Assembly (NCBI RefSeq): GCF_031180885.1 | Contig: NZ_JAPSLK010000062.1 | Location: 1-46,441 of the forward strand | DNA from: Saccharothrix sp. | GTDB lineage: Bacteria > Actinomycetota > Actinomycetes > Mycobacteriales > Pseudonocardiaceae | Length of the DNA stretch: 46,441 nucleotides | Direction: 5' to 3' | In this document: positions 8,726-16,844 of the stretch, in pieces | Numbering within the stretch: position 1 is the first letter of the stretch | Layout: each line of letters begins with the position of its first letter | Made by a program: the position numbers and the translations under genes | Notes under the pieces: generated by a model | Seen by the model: the letters and a program-made list of their open reading frames with translations, nothing else | Told to the model about the DNA's origin: nothing | The model's database searches: none

Positions 8726-10457
8726 AGTGGCGCATGCCGGTGAGCGGAGTGCCGGTGAGGTCTCGGTAGGTCGGGCTGGTGTGCAGGAGTTCGGCGGGCG
8801 TGCCGTGCGCGACCACTCGGCCCTCGGCGAGCACGACGACCAGGTCGGCGTCGCGCACGGTCGACAGGCGGTGGGCGATCACGAGGAGGGCGCATTCGGT
8901 CTTGATCCGGCCGATCGCCTCGGTCACGGCGGCTTCGTTGACCGCGTCCAGGTGGGACGTCGGTTCGTCCAGCAGCAGCAGTGCCGGGCGGGTGAGGAGG
9001 GCGCGGGCGAGGACGACGCGTTGGCGTTCGCCGCCGGACAGGCGGCAGCCCCGGTCGCCCACCTCGGTGTCCAGGCCGGCGGGTAGGCGGTCGAGGAGAT
9101 CGGTCAGGTTGGTGGTGTGCACGACCCGGTCGATGTCGGCTGGGGTGGCGTCGGGGGCCGCGTAGGTGATGTTGTCGCGCAGGGTGCCGTGCAGGATCGG
9201 GGCGTTCTGCTCGACCAGGGCCAGGCGGGAGCGGCACTGCGACCGGCCCAGCCGCGCCACGTCGTGGCCCTCCAGGTGGATCGAACCGCTCTCGGGGTCG
9301 TAGAAGCGTTCGGTCAGGGCGAACGCGGTGGACTTGCCCGCGCCGGACTTGCCCACGAGCGCGACCAGCGAGTTGGGGGGCACGGTGAAGGACACGTCGT
9401 CGAGCACCAGGCGGTCCCGGTAGCGGAACCGGACGTGGCGGAACTCCAGGACGGGGCTTCCGGGCGCCGGCGGTGGCGGGGTGGCGCCTGGGCGGTCGTC
9501 CTCCAGCGGTAGGGCGAGGACGTCCCAGACGCGTTGGAGTGCCCCCATCCCGCGTTGGATGGTGGTGATGGCGTGGAACGTCGAGGCCAGCGGCACGGCG
9601 AGGTAGGACGCGTACAGCAGGAACGCCACGAGGTCACCGAGAGTGGCCGGGTCCTGGGCCACGCGGACGCCGCCGACCAGCAGGACCAGCAGCAGGGTGC
9701 CGTTGGCGGCCAGCTCAACCGCCGGGTCGGCGACACTGGCCAGCTTGGCGGTGCGCACACCGGACCGGTAGGCGGCTTCGGCCTGCGCGCCGATCCGCTC
9801 GGCTTCCCGCCGCTCGGCACGGCTCGCCCGCACGGTCCGGATGGCGCCCAGCGCGCGGTCGAGGTCGGCGAGCATCGCGCCGACGCCGGCTTGCGCCCGT
9901 TCGCTGGACGCCCGGATGCCGCGCACCGCCCCGACCACGACCAGCCCGGCGACCGCGACCGTGCCGAAGACCAGGGCGAACAGCACCGGGTCCAGCCAGA
10001 TCATGAGCACCACGATCCCGGCCGTGGTGACCAGGCCGGTGGCGAGGTCCACGAAGGACTGGGCCACGACGTCGCGCAGCACGGTCGTGTCGGCGCCGGT
10101 CCGGGACACCAGGTCGCCGGTCCGGCGCTCGTCGTGGACGTGCATGGGCAGCCGCAGCAGGTGGCCGACCAAGGTCCGGCGCAGCCCGAGCACGATGCCC
10201 TCGCCGGTGCGCTCCAGCAGGTACCGCCCGAACGCGCCGACGAGCGCCTGCGCGACGAACAGGGCGGCCAGGGCGGCGGCGACCCGCCACGGGGTCGCGC
10301 CGCTCCCGGCTTGCGCGACCGCTTCCCGGGCCAGCAGCGGCTGGGCGAGGCTGAACGCGGCCCCGGTCAGCGTCAGCAGGACAGCGCCGGTCACGGCCCG
10401 TCGGTGACCGCGGACCAAGGCCAGGAGGTCCCGGACCCGGGCGACCCGTGTGGTCAT
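8724..10457 (-). CDS. Lasso peptide exporter, ABC transporter (D protein)
   Basis: A 577-residue half-transporter with a membrane domain (six predicted helices, residues about 15-310) fused to an ATPase domain. The ATPase shows Walker A GKSGAGKST, signature LSGGERQ and Walker B LLLLDEPTSHLD, followed by the switch histidine (VIAHRLS). In lasso pathways this protein exports the mature peptide and usually confers self-immunity. I chose ATG 10457 because it overlaps the stop of the upstream B2 gene as ATGA and gives the family's normal length. A longer reading would only add Arg/Pro-rich antisense-like residues. It is the last gene of the lasso operon. Confidence 0.93.
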   Translation of the reverse strand: MTTRVARVRDLLALVRGHRRAVTGAVLLTLTGAAFSLAQPLLAREAVAQAGSGATPWRVAAALAALFVAQALVGAFGRYLLERTGEGIVLGLRRTLVGHLLRLPMHVHDERRTGDLVSRTGADTTVLRDVVAQSFVDLATGLVTTAGIVVLMIWLDPVLFALVFGTVAVAGLVVVGAVRGIRASSERAQAGVGAMLADLDRALGAIRTVRASRAERREAERIGAQAEAAYRSGVRTAKLASVADPAVELAANGTLLLVLLVGGVRVAQDPATLGDLVAFLLYASYLAVPLASTFHAITTIQRGMGALQRVWDVLALPLEDDRPGATPPPPAPGSPVLEFRHVRFRYRDRLVLDDVSFTVPPNSLVALVGKSGAGKSTAFALTERFYDPESGSIHLEGHDVARLGRSQCRSRLALVEQNAPILHGTLRDNITYAAPDATPADIDRVVHTTNLTDLLDRLPAGLDTEVGDRGCRLSGGERQRVVLARALLTRPALLLLDEPTSHLDAVNEAAVTEAIGRIKTECALLVIAHRLSTVRDADLVVVLAEGRVVAHGTPAELLHTSPTYRDLTGTPLTGMRH

Positions 10458-10894
10458 GGCCCCGACTTGGACTTGACCGGTTCCACGGCGACGAGGCGGA
10501 CGAAGTAGCCGTCGGGTGCGGGCTCGTCGACCATGCGGCCCTCGGCCTCCACCCACGCGTGCGCCCCGAACGGCGGGCTGCGGCGCGCCCCCGTGCACCA
10601 CACCGGCCAGCGGCCGGTCATCCGGCACAGCAGGGCGGTGGCCAGCGACCGGGGCAGGCACCCCTCCGGCCCGGCGCAGGTCAGGCTGACCGCCACCACC
10701 GCCGCCCGCGCTCGCCGTGCCTGGGCGTAGGTGGCGGGAGCGGCGCCCCGGCGCAGGAACGCCAGGACCTTCCGAATGCCTGTCGGTGCCAGGCGGGCGA
10801 GGAGCTGCGCCACCGCGACGGCCACGAGCGCCGCCACCCGCCGGGGTAGGGGAACCCGGTCGGGAGACCTGACCACGGCTCCCGGTGTCGTCAC
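10454..10894 (-). CDS. Lasso peptide leader peptidase (B2 protein)
   Basis: A 146-residue transglutaminase-like cysteine protease that removes the leader from the lasso precursor. The catalytic triad is visible: Cys79 (EGCLPRSLATALL), His112 (FGAHAWVE) and Asp123 (GRMVDEP). The length and motif order match stand-alone B2 proteins. GTG 10894 overlaps the TGA of the B1 gene (GTGA), and its own stop overlaps the ATG of the exporter, so translation of B1, B2 and D should be coupled. The long open frame upstream of this start is the antisense-type shadow of the cyclase gene. Confidence 0.93.
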   Translation of the reverse strand: MTTPGAVVRSPDRVPLPRRVAALVAVAVAQLLARLAPTGIRKVLAFLRRGAAPATYAQARRARAAVVAVSLTCAGPEGCLPRSLATALLCRMTGRWPVWCTGARRSPPFGAHAWVEAEGRMVDEPAPDGYFVRLVAVEPVKSKSGP

Positions 10895-11148
10895 GGTGTC
10901 ACCAGCCCGGCCGACCGCAGGCTCTCGACCAGCGCGGCGACGTCCCCGGCGGCCCGCGCCTCGTCGACGTCGAACTCCTCGGTCAGCGCCTTGACCGCGT
11001 CCTCGGCGCCGCGGCCGTCCATCAGCATCCGCACCACGACCGCGCCGGTCGGGTTGAGCTGCCAGTAGTGCCCGGTGTCCTCGTCGAGCAGCACCACGCC
11101 GTACTCGGTGTCCGCCGTGGTGACCCCGGTTCGCAGGTGGAGGGACAT
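10891..11148 (-). CDS. Lasso peptide RRE protein (B1, PqqD-like)
   Basis: An 85-residue PqqD-like RiPP recognition element. B1 proteins bind the precursor leader, mainly through its YxxPxL motif, and deliver it to the B2 protease. The PqqD fold signature is present: GVVLLDEDTGHYWQLNPTGA, a central helix (AVKALTEEFDVDE) and a terminal VAALVESLRSAGLV helix. ATG 11148 has a good AAAGGAG ribosome-binding site 6 bases upstream. The gene starts 24 bases after the cyclase stop and overlaps B2. Confidence 0.93.
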   Translation of the reverse strand: MSLHLRTGVTTADTEYGVVLLDEDTGHYWQLNPTGAVVVRMLMDGRGAEDAVKALTEEFDVDEARAAGDVAALVESLRSAGLVTP

Positions 11149-11172
11149 GCCGCTCTCCTTTCACAGCAACGC

Positions 11173-12990
11173 TCACAGGACGGCGGGTCGGCGCAGCGCC
11201 CGCAGCCAGACCTCGCAGCCGACGGCGGCGTAGAACGTGGCCTCCCGCAGGTCCGGTGTGGACGGTCGGACGGCCAGATCGGCCAGCCGCCGCTTGTCGA
11301 CGAGCCCGAGTTCGGCCAGCCGCGAGTCCTCCCACAGCGCGAGCAGGTCGCCGCGGTGCTCGCGCAGGCCCTGCGCGGCGTCCAGGGTCGCCTCGGCCTT
11401 GGTGCTGCGTTCCAGGCACTCGTCGGGAACCACACCGCGCATGGCCGCCTTGAGGACGGGCTTGTAGTCGAACGGCGTGATCCGTTCCTCGGGCCGCACG
11501 GCCAGGAACGCCTCGATGACCCGGTCGTCCATGAACGGCGAGCTGATCGGCAGCCCCTGGCGCGCGGTGATCTGCTCCCACTGCCGGACGATGCGGTTGG
11601 TGGCCCGGATCTGCTCCAGGTCGGAGTGCAGACCACGGGTCGGCCCGAGCGGTCGGGCGGACGGCGCGGCGGCCAGCAGGGCCTCGCGGGCCAGGTCGAC
11701 CGCCTCGTCGGTCACCCACGGGAACGCCCTGGGCGGCATCCCCCAGCCCAGCCCGGTCGTCGCCGAATCCGGGACGGGGGCGCGCAACTCGTCGGCGCTG
11801 TCGGCCAACCAGGCACCATACGAACGGTGGTCGAGCAGTGCGCGGACGGTCGACTGGCGCGTCCAGCGGAACAGCGAGCGGTAGCCGCGCAGCCGGTGCA
11901 GCGCCAGGAACGGCCTGGTGCGCATGAGGGTGTGGTAGTAGGCGTCGGAGCCCCAGGCGACGTGGTCGCCGCCGATGCCGGTGAGGTGCAGTCGTGCGCC
12001 GCTGCGCGCGAGTTCGGGCAGCCGGGCCAGCACACGGGCGCGGTCGACCACGCCGATGGTGGGCTCGTCCACCACGTCGTCGGCCTCCCGCAGACCCGCG
12101 TACACCAGGGGTGACCGGTCGGCGGGCAGCACGTCGTGCCGCAGGCCGGGCAGGTGCGCCGCCGCCCGTCGAGCCCACCGGAGGTCGTCGTCGGCCTCGT
12201 CCAGGGTGGGCCAGGTGAAGGCGATGACGGAGGCCCCGCCACGTGCGGCGAGGAAGCAGATCGAGGTGGAGTCCAGACCGCCGGACAGGTCGCAGCTGAC
12301 CACACCGCCCGCCGCGGTGCGCGCCTCGACCGCGTCGACCAGCGCGCGACGCGCGGGCTCCGCGGCGGCGGCCAGGGACAGTTCCGGTTCCGGCGGGTAC
12401 CACCACCGGCCGCTGCGGGTGCTGCCGTCCCGTTCGAGCACCAGGTGGTGGGCGGGGTCGAGTTGGCGCACACCGCGCCACAACGGGACGTCGGCCAGCG
12501 GGTGCGGCACCGGGAACAGCAGGCGCACGGCGAGTTGGCGCTCGTCCACGCACGCTCCCGCGAGGCGGGCCAGGACGTCCGCGCGGTCGGCGGCTACGGT
12601 GACGCCTCCGACCCGGGTGTGGAACACCAGCCGCAGACCGGACGCGGTGCCCCGCACCAGCACCCGTCCGCCGACCGACGCCACGAGGTGGAAGCTGCCG
12701 GGCAGGCGTCGCGCCACCCGGTCGACGTCGTCGAGGTCGTGCACGCGTTCGGCGTGCCGGCGGAGTTCTTGCACCGGACAGCACCCGATCACGGCCAACC
12801 GGGTGTCGCCTGCCTCGGCCACGGTCACCGCGTCCGGGGGCAGGTCGGACGTCAGCCACGGCCGCCCCGACGGATGTGCCCAGGTCCGTGGCCCACCCAC
12901 AGATCGGGCCGCGGTGACGGCCCCGTCGCAGTCGGGGAAGACTGCGAAGCCCACCGCACCGCGGCCTTCGGTTTCCGGGGGTTCTGTCAT
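11173..12990 (-). CDS. Lasso cyclase (C protein, asparagine synthetase-like)
   Basis: A 605-residue ATP-dependent macrolactam synthetase. Lasso C proteins adenylate the side chain of the ring Asp or Glu of the core peptide and close the amide bond to its N-terminus. The asparagine-synthetase P-loop SGGLDS is at residues 236-241. A glutaminase-like N-terminal domain precedes it without the usual N-terminal catalytic cysteine (the start is MTEPPET), as expected of lasso cyclases that need no glutamine. Conserved C-domain blocks include ISSPFMDDRVIEAFLA and FDYKPVLKAAMRG. It begins 19 bases after the precursor stop. Confidence 0.95.
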   Translation of the reverse strand: MTEPPETEGRGAVGFAVFPDCDGAVTAARSVGGPRTWAHPSGRPWLTSDLPPDAVTVAEAGDTRLAVIGCCPVQELRRHAERVHDLDDVDRVARRLPGSFHLVASVGGRVLVRGTASGLRLVFHTRVGGVTVAADRADVLARLAGACVDERQLAVRLLFPVPHPLADVPLWRGVRQLDPAHHLVLERDGSTRSGRWWYPPEPELSLAAAAEPARRALVDAVEARTAAGGVVSCDLSGGLDSTSICFLAARGGASVIAFTWPTLDEADDDLRWARRAAAHLPGLRHDVLPADRSPLVYAGLREADDVVDEPTIGVVDRARVLARLPELARSGARLHLTGIGGDHVAWGSDAYYHTLMRTRPFLALHRLRGYRSLFRWTRQSTVRALLDHRSYGAWLADSADELRAPVPDSATTGLGWGMPPRAFPWVTDEAVDLAREALLAAAPSARPLGPTRGLHSDLEQIRATNRIVRQWEQITARQGLPISSPFMDDRVIEAFLAVRPEERITPFDYKPVLKAAMRGVVPDECLERSTKAEATLDAAQGLREHRGDLLALWEDSRLAELGLVDKRRLADLAVRPSTPDLREATFYAAVGCEVWLRALRRPAVL

Positions 12991-13009
12991 GTCCGTGTGG
13001 ACGTGACGG

Positions 13010-13123
13010 TCAGTGCTTGCTCAGCACGATGTGGTCGCGGCCACGGCGACCGAGGAAGCCGGTCGCGGTCTTGAACGCGCCGCAGTCGATCAGGACCGGC
13101 GCCTCGTACACGCGTTTCTTCAT
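13010..13123 (-). CDS. Lasso precursor peptide, citrulassin-like (A)
   Basis: A 37-residue precursor that begins MKKRVYEAPVLIDCG. The leader has Tyr6, Pro9 and Leu11 (YxxPxL, the B1-binding motif), Gly15, and Thr20 at position -2. Cutting after Gly21 gives the core FLGRRGRDHIVLSKH: Phe1 would link to Asp8 in an 8-residue ring. From memory, citrulassin A is LLGLAGNDRLVLSKN, identical at 8 of 15 positions including the VLSK tail. Here position 9 is His, not the Arg that is citrullinated there, and the ring carries Arg at 4, 5 and 7. GGAAAGGA lies upstream of ATG 13123. The processing site is inferred from family rules. Confidence 0.92.
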   Translation of the reverse strand: MKKRVYEAPVLIDCGAFKTATGFLGRRGRDHIVLSKH

Positions 13124-13316
13124 GCCGATGTCCTTTCCTTGCGGGGGAATCCTTCCGTGCCACGTGGACGGCCCCACCGGAGTACCACTCGCGGCGTCCG
13201 ATTCATACGGTTGGGCCCGCGGGTCACGCGATGAGGTGACAGGCGCCCGAACAGCCGCCGCCGCGGTGTCGAACGCCTGTTCACGACCGCTTATCCGCAA
13301 ATAGGGACTTCCGGCC
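13124..13316 (-). promoter_or_regulatory. Upstream region of the lasso operon
   Basis: These 193 bases separate the precursor start from the 3' end of the hydrolase gene and should hold the lasso promoter. No pathway regulator adjoins the cluster. A 20-base sequence at 13295-13314 is repeated with three mismatches at 13321-13340, across the hydrolase stop codon, and looks like a local duplication of that gene's last codons. Confidence 0.45.
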
Positions 13317-14429
13317 CTAGCCGCAAAAAGTGACTTCCGGATAGCGGGGAGAGGCCTGGTCCAGCAGCGGCCGGTGGCGGTGGCGCAGGTGGATGTCCAG
13401 GAACGACCCCACGTACGCCCGCGTGATGGCCTGGGTGCGCGTGCCGGTGAGGGTGGCGCCGACGTCCACGCCCAGGTGGTCGGCGAACAGGCCCAAGTCG
13501 GTGAACGACGCGTGCTGGGCGCCGGTCACGGACAGCCACCGCTTCCAGCCGGCCATCTTGGCGAAGTCGGGCTCCCACGGGCCGGAGCACGCCGGGACCG
13601 GGACGTTCGGCGGGTACCTGCCGAGGAACAGGAACGGGCGGGTGAAGGTGTCGTCCTTCAACGGCGTGTGGACGCGGCCGTCGATGTCGAAGCCGGCCTT
13701 GATGCGCGGGTCGGCGAGCATGGCGGTCAGCGCGCTGCCGCCACCGGCCGAGTGCCCGCCCATGGCGATCCGGTCCGGGTCCACCAGGCCGGGTCGCTTG
13801 AGGAGTTCGTCCAGCACGAAGGAAACGTCGGCGGCGCGGCCCTGGGCGAGCTTCACCCAGAACTCCGGCAGGTGGTCGACCTCGCAGGACGCGCAGCCGG
13901 CGAAACGGCCGTCCGGGAAGCTCGTGCCGTAGTTCTCGTAGGTGTGGCCCACGACGGCGACCACGTACCCGTGGCTGACCAGGTCCTCGGCCAGCGCGGA
14001 GAGCGTGGCGCGGGGCTTGGTGTAGCCGGGGGAGAGGACCACCAGGGGACGGCCCCGCGGGCGGGGGAACGGGCGGGCGTCGGCCGCCGAGTGGGTCTTG
14101 GTCCGGGCGAGGAAGTCGGGCGGCAGGTCGGTCAGGCCGCCTTCGGTGAGCATCGCCGAGGACTCTTCGGCCGTCATGTACCGCGTGCGCGGGCCGCCGG
14201 TGGGCAGCGCCGGGTAGAACAGGGACACCATGAGTTCACGGCGTTCCGTGGGCACCCACGGGTCGGCGCGCGTGGAGTCCTTGAGGTGCAAGGTTTTGCT
14301 GCCCACGGACAGCGGGCCGGTCGGGGCGGGTAACGCCATGGGCTCGGTGCCTCCGGGTTCGGCCTGGGCGATGGCGGGTGCCACGGCCACGGCCAGGGCG
14401 ACCGCGGTGGCGACGATGGTGCCGCGCAT
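13317..14429 (-). CDS. Secreted PAF-acetylhydrolase/lipase-like alpha/beta hydrolase
   Basis: A 370-residue alpha/beta-hydrolase of the platelet-activating-factor acetylhydrolase-like group (serine esterases or lipases). It has a signal peptide ending near AIAQAEP, an oxyanion-side strand LVVLSPGYTKPR, the nucleophile elbow GGHSAGGG and a late histidine in GAQHASFTDLG. The segment FDIDGRV contributes the acidic residue region. Two cysteines in CASCEVDH may bridge. It is the last gene of the GntR-ABC operon, 22 bases after the permease stop. The natural substrate is unknown; a lipid ester is most likely. Confidence 0.85.
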   Translation of the reverse strand: MRGTIVATAVALAVAVAPAIAQAEPGGTEPMALPAPTGPLSVGSKTLHLKDSTRADPWVPTERRELMVSLFYPALPTGGPRTRYMTAEESSAMLTEGGLTDLPPDFLARTKTHSAADARPFPRPRGRPLVVLSPGYTKPRATLSALAEDLVSHGYVVAVVGHTYENYGTSFPDGRFAGCASCEVDHLPEFWVKLAQGRAADVSFVLDELLKRPGLVDPDRIAMGGHSAGGGSALTAMLADPRIKAGFDIDGRVHTPLKDDTFTRPFLFLGRYPPNVPVPACSGPWEPDFAKMAGWKRWLSVTGAQHASFTDLGLFADHLGVDVGATLTGTRTQAITRAYVGSFLDIHLRHRHRPLLDQASPRYPEVTFCG

Positions 14430-14451
14430 GGGTTTCCTCTCGTTCGCGCGG

Positions 14452-15435
14452 TCAGGACAGATGGCGCAGCCGGCGGAAGCAGAACCAGCCCAGCAGCGCC
14501 GACAACACCAGGAACAGGCCCAGCTCCACCCACTGGAGCGGCCAGAACTTGCTGCCCGGCAGGTACACCAGGTGCTGGCGGTAGCCCAGTTCGGTCAACT
14601 GGGCCATGCACTTCCCGATGGTCCCGCGCTCCGGGAACGCGTCACCCGAACCCGGTTTGGGCAGGCACTTGTGGACCACCTCGGGCAGCGGGTGCACGGG
14701 GGTGCCCGACGAGTCCACGGTCTCGTTGGTCAACACCCACGCGTCACTGGGCGCGGCCACCTTCACCGACTCCAGCACACCGGACTCGTTGCCGTTGATC
14801 TGCCGGATGTTCGACGCCGTGATGGCGACCGACTCGTCCGTGGCGGGCAGCAGGTGCGGGCGCACCAGGAACGGGACCGCCACCTGCACGGCGGCGAACA
14901 GCACGAGCGTCAACGCCATCGCGGTGACGGTGCGGCGCACCACCATCCCGACCGCCACCCCGAGCACCAGCGCGAACACGGCGTACCCGACCGGAGCCAC
15001 CCCGCGCCCGGCGAACACCTCGGGCATGATCCGGGCGAGCTGGTCGTCCTCCTTCTCCGCGAACGCGTCGATCGGCGCGGCCCACCAGGTCACCGCGAAG
15101 CTCAACACCCCGGCCGACGCCACCGCCACCGGCACGCCGACGCCGAACTTCGTCGCCAGCCACCGGGTCCGGGTGATGCTCTGGTTCCACACCAGGTTGT
15201 GCGTGCCGGTCTCCAACTCCCGGGTCACCATCGGCGCGCCCCAGAAGACACCGATCACGACCGGCAGCGCGTACACCGCGAGCAGCGTGCCCGTGAAGAG
15301 CACGTCCACGTCCGAGTAGTTCGTGCGGCCGACCAGGCGCGGGCCGGTGATCGCGAGGACCACCGCGACGGCCGCCAACCCCGCCCACACCGACAGCGCC
15401 GGCACCCGGAACTGCCGCCACGCCAACCACGTCAT
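14452..15435 (-). CDS. ABC transporter permease (ABC-2-like)
   Basis: A 327-residue integral membrane protein with about six hydrophobic segments and a long extracytoplasmic stretch (residues about 200-290, with two cysteines) before the last helix. It is the membrane partner of the ATPase encoded directly upstream; its ATG (15435) overlaps that gene's TGA as ATGA. The sequence PMVTRELETGTHNLVWNQSITR just after the second helix is typical of ABC-2 permeases in YtrA-type operons. What is transported is not evident. Confidence 0.88.
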   Translation of the reverse strand: MTWLAWRQFRVPALSVWAGLAAVAVVLAITGPRLVGRTNYSDVDVLFTGTLLAVYALPVVIGVFWGAPMVTRELETGTHNLVWNQSITRTRWLATKFGVGVPVAVASAGVLSFAVTWWAAPIDAFAEKEDDQLARIMPEVFAGRGVAPVGYAVFALVLGVAVGMVVRRTVTAMALTLVLFAAVQVAVPFLVRPHLLPATDESVAITASNIRQINGNESGVLESVKVAAPSDAWVLTNETVDSSGTPVHPLPEVVHKCLPKPGSGDAFPERGTIGKCMAQLTELGYRQHLVYLPGSKFWPLQWVELGLFLVLSALLGWFCFRRLRHLS

Positions 15436-16313
15436 CGCAGGACCTCCAGCGCGGGCCGGCTCTCGGCCGGGTTGCTCATGTACTCCAGGACCAGGTCCTC
15501 CAGGCTCAGCCCGCCCACCGACCACGCCGGGTCGAGGATCGGCCCGTCGGTGCGCACGACGACCGTGGTCTGGCGGTCGGTGTGCTCGGCGGACACCACG
15601 TGCTGGTCGGACGGCATGGTCGCGAGGTCGCGGCGCGGTCCGGTCAGCCGGTGGTGACAGGCGAGCAGGTCCTCCACGTCGCCGACCAGCCGGACCTGCG
15701 ACTCGACCAGGACGACCAGGTGGTCGCACACCCGTTCCAGGTCCGCCACCAGGTGCGAGGACATCACCACGGACAGCCCGTGCTCGGCGACGGACTCCAT
15801 GAGGTCCTTGAGGAACTCCCGGCGCGCCAACGGGTCCAGCGCCGCGACCGGTTCGTCGAGCAGCAGCAGTTCCGGCCGCTTGGCGATGCCCAGCGTCAGC
15901 GCCAACTGGGCGCGCTGCCCGCCGGACAGCTTGCCCGCGGCCTTCCCCGGGTCGAGCCCGATCCGCTCGATCCGCTTGCGCGCCAAGCCGTCGTCCCAGC
16001 CGGGGTTGAGGCGCGCGCCCAGCCGCAGGTGCTCCTCGACGGTCAGCCCGGGGTAGACCGGGGTGTTCTGGGCGACGTAGCCGACCTTGGCCAGCTGCGC
16101 CGGCCCGCTGCCGGGCACCCCGCCGCACACCTCGATGGTGCCGGTGGTCGGTTCGAGCATGCCCGACGCCAGGTTGAGCAACGTCGACTTGCCCGCGCCG
16201 TTGGGACCGACGAGGCCGGTCACGTGCCCGGCGGGGATCTCCAGCGAGCAGCGGGTCAACGCCCACGTGCGCTTGTACTTCTTGCCCAGGCCCTGGGCCC
16301 GCAAAGCGGTCAC
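15432..16313 (-). CDS. ABC transporter ATP-binding protein
   Basis: A 293-residue ATPase with Walker A GPNGAGKST, Q-loop region VAQNTPVYPGLT, signature LSGGQRAQ, Walker B LLLLDEPVAALD and switch histidine (SSHL). The C-terminal 80 residues form the extra domain often seen in drug or lantibiotic-type exporters. The GTG start overlaps the stop of the GntR gene, and its stop overlaps the permease start, so all three are translationally coupled. It powers the adjacent permease. Confidence 0.92.
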   Translation of the reverse strand: MTALRAQGLGKKYKRTWALTRCSLEIPAGHVTGLVGPNGAGKSTLLNLASGMLEPTTGTIEVCGGVPGSGPAQLAKVGYVAQNTPVYPGLTVEEHLRLGARLNPGWDDGLARKRIERIGLDPGKAAGKLSGGQRAQLALTLGIAKRPELLLLDEPVAALDPLARREFLKDLMESVAEHGLSVVMSSHLVADLERVCDHLVVLVESQVRLVGDVEDLLACHHRLTGPRRDLATMPSDQHVVSAEHTDRQTTVVVRTDGPILDPAWSVGGLSLEDLVLEYMSNPAESRPALEVLR

Positions 16314-16702
16314 GCTATGTCCTCTCCGGCTTCGGTGCGAAACGTGGCGGCGAACAGCGCCTCGATGCTCTCGTCGTCCAACCCGGCCCGACGGGCCTTG
16401 GCCAGCCAGCGCCGCAGGTCCTGGCGCAGCGGGGCCAGGGTCGCGAGCGGCACGCCGGGCGCGGACGCGGTCACGAACGTCCCGACGCCCGGCCGCGCCG
16501 CGACCAGTCCGGTGTGCTCCAGCTCCCGGTAGGCCTTGAGCACGGTGTTGGGGTTGATCGCGAGGTCCGCGACGACGTCCTTGACCTTGGGCAGCTGGTC
16601 GCCCTCCCGGATCAGCCCGAGCCGCAGCGCGTGCCGCACCTGCTGGACCAGCTGCTGGTAGGGCGACAGGCCGGACCTGGCGTCCAGGTGGAACTGGATC
16701 AC
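16310..16702 (-). CDS. YtrA-subfamily GntR transcriptional regulator
   Basis: A 130-residue GntR regulator. The N-terminal winged helix-turn-helix (residues about 10-75; SPYQQLVQQVRHALRLGLI, then NPNTVLKAYRELEHTGLV) is followed by a short helical dimerisation tail, the YtrA layout. Such proteins usually repress their own ABC transporter operon and respond to cell-envelope stress. GTG 16702 has an ideal GGAGGT site (16709-16714) six bases away. It heads the operon GntR-ATPase-permease-hydrolase. Confidence 0.92.
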   Translation of the reverse strand: MIQFHLDARSGLSPYQQLVQQVRHALRLGLIREGDQLPKVKDVVADLAINPNTVLKAYRELEHTGLVAARPGVGTFVTASAPGVPLATLAPLRQDLRRWLAKARRAGLDDESIEALFAATFRTEAGEDIA

Positions 16703-16714
16703 GGGGTCACCTCC

Positions 16715-16740
16715 ATTTATCTAGCTTCCTAGCACTATAG
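16715..16740 (-). promoter_or_regulatory. Putative promoter/operator of the GntR operon
   Basis: An AT-rich patch upstream of the GntR gene contains TATAGT on the minus strand (16734-16739) as a possible -10 element, and two GCTAG direct repeats 8 bases apart just downstream (GCTAGGAAGCTAG). A match to the -35 consensus is not clear. The repeats could be the autoregulatory operator. Confidence 0.4.
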
Positions 16741-16811
16741 GGAAATGACACTGACTCCGCCACTGGACGCGGTGCCGCGCATGGGCCAAGGTCGAGGGGA
16801 GCGCTGTTGTC

Positions 16812-16825
16812 TGACAACGTTGTCA
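16812..16825. promoter_or_regulatory. Perfect 14-bp palindromic operator before the GH92 gene
   Basis: TGACAACGTTGTCA is its own reverse complement and ends 4 bases before the GH92 ribosome-binding site (AAGGAGG, 16829-16835). Palindromes with central CG and AACGTT are typical operators of LacI-family sugar repressors, so mannan- or glycan-responsive repression is likely. No LacI gene is in the window. A weaker partial copy (GACAACGTTG) lies inside the gene at 17175-17184. Confidence 0.7.
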
Positions 16826-16844
16826 CCCAAGGAGGCCCCTGCCG

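Noticed and set aside
10895..12859. Long N-terminal extension of the lasso B2 protein
   Set aside because: It overlaps the whole cyclase and B1 genes in another frame and is Arg/Gly/Pro-rich; GTG 10894 gives the proper family length and couples to B1.
8724..13123. A peptidyl-arginine deiminase or other tailoring enzyme in the lasso cluster
   Set aside because: All genes of the operon are accounted for as A, C, B1, B2 and D; none resembles a deiminase, acetyltransferase or kinase.
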